Shown: positions 1-5,472 of the stretch, piece by piece
Layout: each line of letters begins with the position of its first letter
Numbering within the stretch: position 1 is the first letter of the stretch
Origin: JBEVEP01 sp040512755
GTDB taxonomy: Bacteria > Pseudomonadota > Alphaproteobacteria > Rhizobiales > Rhizobiaceae
Direction: 5' to 3'
Length of the DNA: 6,635 nt
Assembly: GCA_040512755.1 (NCBI GenBank)
Contig: JBEVEP010000338.1
Span: 1 to 6,635, forward strand
The notes under the pieces: model-generated
What the model was told of the DNA's origin: nothing
Databases searched by the model: none
Seen by the model: only the letters and a program-made list of their open reading frames with translations
Program-made: the position numbers and the translations under genes

Positions 1-84
1 TCTAGGGTATAACTATTTTGGCGTAATGCCTTCTTACCGACCTGATAGGAAACGAAGCCGCAAACGGAATTGACGGTGATCAAA

Positions 85-100
85 GATGACGCCCGTCATC
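85..100. repeat. Perfect 7-bp inverted repeat upstream of the DUF2007 gene
   Basis: GATGACG and CGTCATC are separated by two bases (CC), forming a near-palindromic 16-bp site centred about 58 bp before the ATG at 151. The two-base centre is too small for an RNA hairpin loop, so a dimeric DNA-binding protein site is a likelier reading than a terminator. A TTGACG hexamer sits just upstream at 70-75 but no good -10 hexamer follows at 16-18 bp. That the site is an operator is inference only; it could be chance. Confidence 0.3.
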
Positions 101-150
101 ACATCCGCCTGCCGGTTTACATCCGTCGGTCAACCTGCGATTTTCCTAAG

Positions 151-375
151 ATGATCGAGCTTATCCGCACCAACGATCCCGTACTCATCTCGTTCGTCGA
201 GGCACTGATGCGCGATGCCGGCATCGAGTGTCTTGTCGCTGATCAGAACATGAGTGTGCTTGACGGTTCCATCGGCGTATTGCCCCGCCGCATCATGGTG
301 GCCGAAGACGACGAAGGCGAAGCCCGCAAAATTCTCGTCGATGCCGGCATTGCACACGAGATGAAGCGCGACTGA
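151..375 (+). CDS. DUF2007 (putative signal-transducing) small protein
   Basis: This 74-residue protein begins MIELIRTND and matches the compact DUF2007 fold (Pfam 'putative prokaryotic signal transducing protein'), whose members are usually 65-80 residues. Family-like features are the opening 'I-R-T-N-D-P-V', the central 'DAGI' followed by 'VADQNMS', and 'RIMVAEDDEGEARKIL' near the C terminus, the last resembling the usual second strand and helix. The frame stays open upstream to a TTG at 70, but the added 27 residues do not look like the family, so I chose the ATG at 151 even though its ribosome binding site is weak. No membrane segment is present. The biochemical role of DUF2007 is unknown; a ligand- or protein-binding ferredoxin-like domain is the general expectation. 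Its stop lies 11 nt before the methyltransferase start, so the two genes are probably cotranscribed. Confidence 0.85.
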   Translation: MIELIRTNDPVLISFVEALMRDAGIECLVADQNMSVLDGSIGVLPRRIMVAEDDEGEARKILVDAGIAHEMKRD

Positions 376-386
376 GGCCGTCTCTC

Positions 387-1160
387 GTGAAGTCTACGGC
401 CCATACGATCGATGCGTTCCATCGCGGTAATTTCTGGCTTGTCCAACCGCGCGGCAAGGGCCACCGCGCCGGAATGGATGCCATGATGCTTGCCGCCGCC
501 GTGCCTTCGCATTTTGCGGGGCGTCTGGCGGATTTCGGCGCAGGCGCCGGAGCAGCCGGTCTCGCTGTCGCGTCGCGCTGTCCCAAGGCCGAGGTGCTTC
601 TTGTCGAGCGATCAGCCGAGATGGTCGAATTTGCCCGACAGACGCTTGCGCTCGACCGAAATGCCCATCTTGGCGAGCGCATCGCAGTGCTCGCAGCCGA
701 CGTCGCGCTCTCCGGCAAAGCGCGCATCGACTCCGGCCTTGCCGACGCCTCATTTGATTTTGTGATCACGAACCCGCCATTCAACGCTGCGCGGGACCGT
801 GCGACGCCCGATGCACTGAAGCATCAAGCGCATGTCATGGAAGACGGTCTTTTCGAGCGATGGATCCGGAGTGCGGCGGCAATTGTTCGACCGCGGGGCG
901 GACTGGCACTGATCGCCAAGCCGGAATCCCTTGCGGCGATTCTATCCGCTCTGTCGGGCCGCTTCGGAGCTGCCCAGATTATTCCGGTTCATCCCCGGAG
1001 CGATGCGCCCGCAATCCGTCTCGTCATACGGGCGGTCCGCGGCTCGCGCGCGGGTTTGTCGTTGATGCCGGCGCTCTTCCTGCATGATGCTTCCGGCGAC
1101 CTTTTCACGGCCCGTGCAGATGCCATAAACAACGGCCGCGCATCGCTTTTCGGTGACTAG
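387..1160 (+). CDS. TrmN6-like tRNA1(Val) adenine-N6 methyltransferase
   Basis: The 257-residue protein is a class I S-adenosylmethionine-dependent methyltransferase. Motif I is DFGAGAGAAGL (about residues 49-59), the acidic residue closing strand 2 is E74 in 'LLVER', and motif IV is NPPF (129-132), the signature of N6-adenine and related amino methylases. The N terminus 'NFWLVQP-GKGHRAGMDAMMLA' is typical of the COG4123 (TrmN6/YfiC) group, which in E. coli methylates A37 of tRNA1(Val). The start is GTG at 387, with GAGG at 374-377 overlapping the stop of the preceding DUF2007 gene, an arrangement that suggests translational coupling. The length fits the family (about 230-260). The exact tRNA substrate is inferred; a PrmC-like protein methylase is less likely given the N-terminal match. 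Confidence 0.85.
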   Translation: MKSTAHTIDAFHRGNFWLVQPRGKGHRAGMDAMMLAAAVPSHFAGRLADFGAGAGAAGLAVASRCPKAEVLLVERSAEMVEFARQTLALDRNAHLGERIAVLAADVALSGKARIDSGLADASFDFVITNPPFNAARDRATPDALKHQAHVMEDGLFERWIRSAAAIVRPRGGLALIAKPESLAAILSALSGRFGAAQIIPVHPRSDAPAIRLVIRAVRGSRAGLSLMPALFLHDASGDLFTARADAINNGRASLFGD

Positions 1161-1209
1161 AAAAACAGCGTCATCTGCGGCATTGCGCATTGCCAGCAAA
1201 TGACTACAT

Positions 1210-1228
1210 GCAACGGATCGTTGCGGAG
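1210..1228 (+). promoter_or_regulatory. Ribosome binding site and short hairpin before the TTG start
   Basis: GGAG at 1225-1228 (GGAGA to 1229) lies 7-8 nt before the TTG at 1237 and is the main reason for accepting that unusual start. Immediately in front of it is a perfect 5-bp stem, GCAAC (1210-1214) and GTTGC (1220-1224), with a 5-nt loop. The stem would leave the ribosome site free but adjacent. The site is convincing as a ribosome binding site; a regulatory role for the hairpin is speculative. Confidence 0.45.
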
Positions 1229-1236
1229 ACATTTCA

Positions 1237-2106
1237 TTGAAACGCATTCTTCACCGCCTGTTGCCGAAATCCATGCGCACCGACGCGGTGACCATTCCCG
1301 TGATCCGCCTGCACGGCACGATCATGACAGGTGGCGGCCAATTCCGCCCAACCCTGTCGTTAGCTTCGACCGCAGGGCTGATCGAAAGGGCTTTCGCCTT
1401 CGCGGATGCGCCGGCGATAGCGATATCCGTCAATTCACCCGGCGGCTCACCGGTCCAGTCGCGGCTCATCTACAAACGCATTCGCGACCTCGCTGTGGAA
1501 AAGAACCGGACTGTCCTGATGTTCGTGGAGGATGTCGCCGCCTCCGGCGGTTACATGATTGCGGTGGCAGGCGACGAGATCATTGCCGACCCCTCCTCCA
1601 TCGTCGGCTCGATCGGCGTCGTGTCCGCATCTTTCGGCTTTCCGGAGATGATGAAGAAAATCGGCATAGAGCGCCGTGTGCACACAGCCGGAAAGAACAA
1701 GGCCGTGCTCGATCCCTTCCGGCCCGAAAAGAAGGAAGACGTGGACCGGCTGAAATCGCTGCAACTCGACATCCATGAAACCTTCATCGATCTGGTGAAG
1801 GAACGCCGTGGCTCCAAGCTCGCCGACGATCCTGACCTTTTCACCGGATTGTTCTGGACGGGAAGGCGCAGCCTGGAACTCGGACTCGTCGATGCGCTCG
1901 GCGATATGCGCAGTGTTCTGAAGGATCGGTATGGCCCCAAAACAAAGCTCAAGCTGATCACCCCGGCGCGCGGATTGTTCGGCAGGGGTCTTGGATTCTT
2001 CGGCTCGCACGAAAGACTATCCGCGCCGGAAATCGCCCAGGCTGTCGCCGGCGGTTTGATCGACGCGGCAGAAGAGCGTGCGCTCTGGAGCCGGTTCGGC
2101 CTTTGA
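1237..2106 (+). CDS. S49 family (SppA/SohB-like) serine peptidase, no membrane anchor
   Basis: The 289-residue protein has the ClpP-like fold motifs of peptidase family S49: NSPGG at 66-70 (oxyanion region), AASGGY at 101-106 with Ser103 as the expected nucleophile, GSIGV at 124-128, and 'TAGKNKAVLDP' at 150-160, where Lys155 aligns with the general-base lysine of the short bacterial SppA enzymes (Ser-Lys dyad). It contains one catalytic domain, unlike the tandem-domain E. coli SppA. I see no signal peptide or transmembrane helix: the N terminus is basic and polar (MKRILHRLLPKSMR), so it is probably cytoplasmic or peripheral. SppA-type enzymes degrade cleaved signal peptides and other membrane-derived peptides; the substrate here is unknown. 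The start is TTG at 1237 with a good GGAGA site; an ATG at 1273 is an alternative that would drop 12 residues. It lies 76 nt after the methyltransferase. Confidence 0.92.
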   Translation: MKRILHRLLPKSMRTDAVTIPVIRLHGTIMTGGGQFRPTLSLASTAGLIERAFAFADAPAIAISVNSPGGSPVQSRLIYKRIRDLAVEKNRTVLMFVEDVAASGGYMIAVAGDEIIADPSSIVGSIGVVSASFGFPEMMKKIGIERRVHTAGKNKAVLDPFRPEKKEDVDRLKSLQLDIHETFIDLVKERRGSKLADDPDLFTGLFWTGRRSLELGLVDALGDMRSVLKDRYGPKTKLKLITPARGLFGRGLGFFGSHERLSAPEIAQAVAGGLIDAAEERALWSRFGL

Positions 2107-2135
2107 TTGACGGAAGAAGGCGCGTATCATTCAAT
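2107..2135 (+). promoter_or_regulatory. Possible sigma70-type promoter for the small membrane protein gene
   Basis: TTGACG at 2107-2112 (5 of 6 to the -35 consensus) is followed after 17 bp by TTCAAT at 2130-2135 (4 of 6 to TATAAT). It begins directly after the stop codon of the peptidase gene and would give a leader of roughly 75 nt containing the two hairpins listed next. TTGAC motifs are common -35 elements in alphaproteobacteria, whereas the -10 is only fair, so this remains a candidate. Confidence 0.3.
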
Positions 2136-2146
2136 ACACGACACAT

Positions 2147-2168
2147 TTTCCCGGCTCGGCGCGGGAAA
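2147..2168. repeat. Inverted repeat 1 in the leader of the small membrane protein gene
   Basis: TTTCCCG (2147-2153) and CGGGAAA (2162-2168) form a perfect 7-bp stem with an 8-nt loop. No T tract follows on the plus strand, so it is a poor intrinsic terminator for the peptidase gene. It is one of two consecutive hairpins in this gap. Confidence 0.4.
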
Positions 2169-2177
2169 CAGTGACTG

Positions 2178-2201
2178 GAGCGGATGACAGCTTATCCGCT
2201 C
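2178..2201. repeat. Inverted repeat 2, directly before the Shine-Dalgarno sequence
   Basis: GAGCGGAT (2178-2185) and ATCCGCTC (2194-2201) form a perfect 8-bp stem with an 8-nt loop. It ends three bases before GGAGGA (2205-2210), the ribosome binding site of the small membrane protein. It is followed by only TTT, too few for a strong terminator. Its position would suit a structure affecting translation or mRNA stability, but that is inference. Confidence 0.45.
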
Positions 2202-2217
2202 TTTGGAGGAACGGAAG

Positions 2218-2403
2218 ATGCCGCAGCTCATATTCTTCGTCCTGGTTGGTCTGGCCGCATGGTATGGCTACCGCCAGTTCCTCAAGGAAGCAGAGCGCGT
2301 AACTGCGAAGGTTCGCCGCGAAGAGCAACAGAACGCCACAGGCGCCATAGGAACGCTCGTGAAGGATCCCAAGACCGGCGAATACCGGCTTGCCAAGGAC
2401 TGA
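2218..2403 (+). CDS. Small single-span membrane protein of unknown function
   Basis: The 61-residue product starts MPQLIFFVLVGLAAWYGY: residues 3-18 are a short hydrophobic helix, followed by a charged helical stretch (about 19-43, many K, R and E), which may form a short coiled coil, and a C-terminal tail 'GTLVKDPKTGEYR' (about 48-60). The topology suggested is one N-terminal membrane anchor with a cytoplasmic tail. The start is ATG at 2218, 7 nt after a strong GGAGGA (2205-2210); an in-frame TTG at 2203 would overlap that site and is rejected. I recall similar short conserved proteins with a 'D-P-x-T-G-x-Y' tail in Rhizobiales, but no function is known to me. It has its own leader with two hairpins, so it may be a separate transcription unit from the peptidase gene. 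Confidence 0.75.
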   Translation: MPQLIFFVLVGLAAWYGYRQFLKEAERVTAKVRREEQQNATGAIGTLVKDPKTGEYRLAKD

Positions 2404-2438
2404 CGCCTAATCCTCATGGACTATAGATCTGCATCGCA

Positions 2439-2458
2439 GCACGTCTTCCTGGACGTGC
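2439..2458. repeat. Perfect 7-bp hairpin between the small membrane protein gene and ispE
   Basis: GCACGTC (2439-2445) and GACGTGC (2452-2458) pair perfectly around a 6-nt loop, 36 nt after the stop of the small membrane protein gene. It is GC-rich but is followed by AACGGCTG rather than a T tract, so an intrinsic terminator is not well supported. It may slow or stabilise the transcript end or be a protein-binding palindrome. Confidence 0.4.
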
Positions 2459-2576
2459 AACGGCTGTTGACCGGGCGGTTTCGATGCCCGTCGTGGATAC
2501 CGAAATGACGGGACATTCGGAGTCCGTCACGAACGATTCTGGCCTTTCTGCGAAAGTTTCGTCCGCCGTTCCGACC

Positions 2577-3470
2577 ATGCGGCCAATCACGACTGCGGCA
2601 AGGCATGCTCCCGCCAAGATCAATCTCGCGCTTCATGTCACCGGCCGGCGGGCAGACGGATATCACCTCCTAGAAAGCCTGGTTGTTTTCACGCAGTTCG
2701 GCGATCGCATCTCTGTCGCTTCTGCAGATGAGGATCGATTCTCGGTGCACGGACCGTTCGCGGCGCATGTTCCCCTGGACAAATCGAATCTTGTCCTGCG
2801 CGTCAGGGATAGCCTGAGGGCGGCCTTTCCGGGCCAGACCAAAACGCCGGTCGCAATCGAGCTCGAAAAGAACCTGCCAGCTGCTTCCGGAATTGGCGGC
2901 GGATCGAGCGACGCCGCCCAGACGCTGCTCGCTCTCGCGGATTTCTGGCAAATCGACGACCGCAATGCGCTGACCGCAATCGGACTTGAACTTGGGGCGG
3001 ACCTGCCGATGTGCCTTCTCGCGCGCCCATTGGTCGCCCGCGGCATCGGCGAACGCCTTGAACCGATCGAGCGCTTCCCTTCCCTACCGATGGTCCTGGT
3101 CAATCCCGGCATGGCACTCCCGACATCGCATGTGTTTCGAGCTCTGGCGTCTCCCGACAACTCTCCATTGCCGCTGCCACCGTCTCGGTTGGACTTTGCC
3201 GCGCTTTGCAACTGGCTTTGCTCCTCGCGCAACGATCTTGAGGCGCCGGCAATTGCAATTGCGCCAGCAATCGCAGACGCGCTCCGCGCGTTAGCAGGAT
3301 GCGGCGCTGCCGTTGCGAGAATGTCCGGTTCAGGCGCGACGAGTTTCGGCCTGTTTGACACGAAAGCGGCGGCCGACGAGGCAGCATCGGCAATAGCAAA
3401 AGCGCATCCCGGTTGGTGGGTTGTCGCGACTGAAAGCATGGTCCAAGAGGAGTGCAATGCCAGACTCTGA
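2577..3470 (+). CDS. ispE: 4-diphosphocytidyl-2-C-methyl-D-erythritol kinase
   Basis: This GHMP-family kinase phosphorylates CDP-methylerythritol with ATP in the MEP pathway to isopentenyl diphosphate, in the cytoplasm. Numbered from the ATG at 2577 (297 residues, usual family length 280-300), the motifs are APAKINLAL at 11-19 with catalytic Lys14, the glycine-rich ATP loop 'PAASGIGGGSSDAA' at 101-114, GADLP at 140-144 with catalytic Asp142, and the C-terminal GHMP motif MSGSGATSFGLF at 249-260. All key residues are intact. The frame is open further upstream with ATGs at 2505 and 2484; the added 31 residues are polar and low in family character, and none of the three starts has a strong ribosome site, so the start is uncertain. 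Its 3' end overlaps moaB by 14 nt, indicating cotranscription. Confidence 0.95.
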   Translation: MRPITTAARHAPAKINLALHVTGRRADGYHLLESLVVFTQFGDRISVASADEDRFSVHGPFAAHVPLDKSNLVLRVRDSLRAAFPGQTKTPVAIELEKNLPAASGIGGGSSDAAQTLLALADFWQIDDRNALTAIGLELGADLPMCLLARPLVARGIGERLEPIERFPSLPMVLVNPGMALPTSHVFRALASPDNSPLPLPPSRLDFAALCNWLCSSRNDLEAPAIAIAPAIADALRALAGCGAAVARMSGSGATSFGLFDTKAAADEAASAIAKAHPGWWVVATESMVQEECNARL

Positions 3471-4014
3471 CGAGCCCAGGCCCTTCATTCCAGTCGGCAT
3501 CGCGGTGCTGACCGTTTCGGATTCCAGAACACTGGCTGACGACAAATCCGGCGACACGCTTGCAGCCCGGATCACCGATGCCGGCCATCGCCTTGCAGCC
3601 CGAGCCATCGTTCCGGATGACAAGGACAGTATCCGGGCGCAGGTGCTGTCGTGGTCGACAGACCCCGAGATCGATGTCGTGATCACTACCGGAGGCACAG
3701 GTTTCACCGGTCGTGACGTCACGCCGGAGGCGCTGGAACCGATCTTCGAGAAGCGCATGGACGGCTTTTCCGAGGTCTTCCACCGGATTTCGTACGACAA
3801 GATCGGCACCTCGACCATTCAGTCACGGGCGACGGGCGGTGTCGTCAACGCGACCTTCGTCTTTGTGCTGCCTGGCTCACCTGGCGCGTGCCGCGACGCC
3901 TGGGACGGCATCCTCAAGCCGCAGCTCGACTACCGCCACGCCCCGTGCAACTTCGTCGAGATTATGCCCCGGCTCGATGAGCACTTGAAGCGCGGGCGCG
4001 GCAAGCCAGCGTGA
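3457..4014 (+). CDS. moaB: Molybdenum cofactor biosynthesis protein B
   Basis: The 185-residue protein belongs to the MoaB/Mog family, which adenylylates molybdopterin during molybdenum cofactor synthesis (Mog) or is a paralogue whose exact step is less certain in bacteria (MoaB). Visible motifs are 'VLTVSDSR' at 17-24, TTGGTG at 77-82 with the following 'RDVTPEAL' containing the conserved acidic Asp87, and PGSPGA at 139-144, all parts of the molybdopterin-binding site. The start is ATG at 3457, with AGAGGAG at 3446-3452 just 4 nt upstream, inside the end of ispE; the frame extends upstream to a TTG at 3421 but that lacks support. The overlap with ispE implies translational coupling of two unrelated pathways, common in compact operons. 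No other Moco gene is in the window. Confidence 0.92.
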   Translation: MPDSDEPRPFIPVGIAVLTVSDSRTLADDKSGDTLAARITDAGHRLAARAIVPDDKDSIRAQVLSWSTDPEIDVVITTGGTGFTGRDVTPEALEPIFEKRMDGFSEVFHRISYDKIGTSTIQSRATGGVVNATFVFVLPGSPGACRDAWDGILKPQLDYRHAPCNFVEIMPRLDEHLKRGRGKPA

Positions 4015-4084
4015 CAGCCGCTATCGGATAAGGCCGGTGGAGCAGACGCAAGCGCCGCACGATATCCAGCCCCCTTGAAGAGGT

Positions 4085-4606
4085 TCACTTTCGCTGCGGG
4101 GCAATGAGAATTTCGGCATCCAGCTTCTTGGTGGCAAGGCCGCGTGCGATCGCCTCTGCATCACTGGCATTGCGCGACAAGACGGCCGCCTGTCGCTTGC
4201 TGATCAGCAAACCTTCGGCAAGCGCCCGTCTGCTTGCGAACACGCGTGAGAGGAACGGCGTACGATCTCTGACCGACCGCGAAAATCGCGCGGCCATCAT
4301 CAATTTCGCCGTGTGTCGTAAAACATCGTCCGTCCACCCGTCGGCCAGCCGTGCCCCGGGTTCCAGCAGGAGCAGCCAGTCGCTCTTGGCCTGCCTAATT
4401 CCGGCTGCAATGCCGCCTTCGGCGATATAGTGGCAGCCCGCCTGCTCGGCGACCCTGTGGGTTTGATCAGTTGAGCCGCGGTCGCAAACGATCACCTCGC
4501 GCACGACACCCTCAACCGCACCGCCAATCAAAGAGGCCAGTGTGCGCGCCAACGCCTCTTCGTCGTTTCTTGTTTCGATCAATACCGACAGCATTGGCTG
4601 GCGCAT
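4085..4606 (-). CDS. Small GT2-like protein without a clear DxD motif
   Basis: The 173-residue product has the N-terminal half of a family 2 glycosyltransferase (GT-A fold): 'LSVLIETRNDEEALARTL' at 6-23 (first strand and helix), 'EVIVCDRGSTDQT' at 37-49 with Asp42 and the S-T-D nucleotide-binding signature, then a helix and 'WLLLLEPGARL' at 77-87. In normal GT2 enzymes that last strand ends in a DxD-type metal motif; here it reads LEPGA, so sugar-nucleotide binding or catalysis may be altered. There is no transmembrane segment. It is shorter than most GT2 enzymes (over 220 residues). The ATG at 4606 has no good ribosome site; an ATG four codons in (4594) is an alternative. It converges with moaB, leaving 70 nt without an obvious terminator. 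Function and acceptor are unknown. Confidence 0.8.
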   Translation of the reverse strand: MRQPMLSVLIETRNDEEALARTLASLIGGAVEGVVREVIVCDRGSTDQTHRVAEQAGCHYIAEGGIAAGIRQAKSDWLLLLEPGARLADGWTDDVLRHTAKLMMAARFSRSVRDRTPFLSRVFASRRALAEGLLISKRQAAVLSRNASDAEAIARGLATKKLDAEILIAPQRK

Positions 4607-4783
4607 AACCGAAAGCGAACGAGAACGCCAGCATGAGGACAGGAACCAGCGGTGGCATTCACGAAGCTGAAGTATAAGTTAGGACGACGTTCGCGAGCAT
4701 CCTCGCGCCGATCTCGACTTGGATTGGTCAGCGGTTTTGCCCAAGCAGGGAACCACGCCCTGTGTGCAAGGGAGGAAATATCC
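4607..4783. other. Divergent intergenic region between the GT2-like and cupin genes
   Basis: This 177-bp stretch must hold the promoters of two divergent genes. Seen in it: a perfect 6-bp inverted repeat, CGCGAG and CTCGCG around CATC (4692-4707); a minus-strand TATACT (complement of 4671-4676) that could be a -10 for the GT2-like gene but has no good -35; and a 5-bp inverted repeat CAGGG/CCCTG (4746-4762) just before the cupin ribosome site. The cupin frame is open through part of this region to an ATG at 4652, but the arginine- and serine-rich extension does not resemble the family. Confidence 0.35.
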
Positions 4784-5182
<399 letters not shown>

Positions 5183-5210
5183 CCTGACGCTGGCGAAGTG
5201 ACCGGTAAAG

Positions 5211-5230
5211 CCCCTGCCCGCTAACAGGGG
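5211..5230. terminator. Weak hairpin after the cupin gene
   Basis: CCCCTG (5211-5216) and CAGGGG (5225-5230) form a perfect 6-bp stem with an 8-nt loop, 28 nt after the cupin stop codon. The position suits a transcription end, but no T tract follows on the plus strand, and on the minus strand only CTTTA follows. It could act with Rho or simply protect the 3' end. Confidence 0.3.
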
Positions 5231-5432
5231 AGATCGCGTCGCCTAAAACTGGAATTGGACGACTTGGTCTTACTCTTCGCTGCGGATTGTTATCATCCGA
5301 AAGGCTTCGCACTTTTCGGGTCAATACCGTGATCTTTTGTTTTTGACGCATTCGTTCCTGACCAGCGACGAATGACACTTTCAGCCGCGCCGCCCGCGAA
5401 ATTCGTCACCCTTGCATCCGCCCATCCAAAAT

Positions 5433-5447
5433 GTTCTTGATTTGTTC
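5433..5447. promoter_or_regulatory. LexA (SOS) box, GTTC-N7-GTTC
   Basis: The sequence reads GTTC TTGATTT GTTC, an exact match to the direct-repeat LexA operator of alphaproteobacteria (GTTC-N7-GTTC, or GAAC-N7-GAAC on the other strand). The T-rich spacer is also like known boxes. It ends 25 nt before the ATG of the radical SAM gene, the right place to block its promoter. By simple arithmetic an 8-base match on either strand is expected about 0.2 times by chance in 6.6 kb and about 0.03 times in the roughly 1 kb of noncoding DNA; I found no other copy in the window. LexA binding itself is inferred. Confidence 0.6.
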
Positions 5448-5460
5448 GCATCGCGGTCAT

Positions 5461-5465
5461 AGGAA
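5461..5465 (+). promoter_or_regulatory. Ribosome binding site deciding the radical SAM start
   Basis: AGGAA at 5461-5465 lies 7 nt before the ATG at 5473 and favours that start over an in-frame ATG at 5590, which has no comparable site at the right distance. Confidence 0.55.
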
Positions 5466-5472
5466 TAGTTTC

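Larger units (their letters stand above)
5183..5472. other. 290-bp intergenic region upstream of the radical SAM gene
   Basis: No gene is credible here: frames on both strands are short or run antisense into neighbours. It is more AT-rich than the surroundings, notably around 5280-5350 and 5427-5447. It contains the hairpin at 5211-5230, a small CGGAT/ATCCG repeat (5283-5299), a lone TTGACG (5343-5348) with no matching -10, and the LexA-type box at 5433-5447. I see no tRNA, riboswitch or repeat array. Confidence 0.5.

Noticed and set aside
8..13. TATAAC as a -10 element at the window edge
   Set aside because: Its -35 would lie outside the window on the plus strand, so it cannot be evaluated.
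214..350. GATGCCGGCAT palindrome occurring twice (214-224 and 340-350)
   Set aside because: Both copies are in frame in the DUF2007 gene and encode the repeated tetrapeptide DAGI, so coding constraint explains them.
1200..1778. Plus-strand open frame of 192 codons overlapping the S49 peptidase
   Set aside because: It is rich in arginine, histidine and proline, typical of an out-of-frame reading of GC-rich DNA, and competes with a frame holding the Ser-Lys dyad motifs.
2663..3457. Long minus-strand open frame (264 codons) opposite ispE
   Set aside because: It is the mirror of a GC-rich coding frame: its codons are the reverse of ispE, it is arginine- and serine-rich with no recognisable domain, and ispE on the other strand has every catalytic motif.
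4015..4084. Possible bidirectional terminator between moaB and the GT2-like gene
   Set aside because: The convergent gap invites one, but I found only a 5-bp GGATA/TATCC pairing across a long loop and no T tracts on either strand.
4652..4783. N-terminal extension of the cupin from ATG 4652
   Set aside because: The 44 extra residues are arginine- and serine-rich and unlike the family, there is no good ribosome site, and ATG 4784 has a strong one at ideal spacing.
5343..5348. TTGACG as the -35 of a promoter for the radical SAM gene
   Set aside because: No hexamer resembling TATAAT occurs 16-18 bp downstream.
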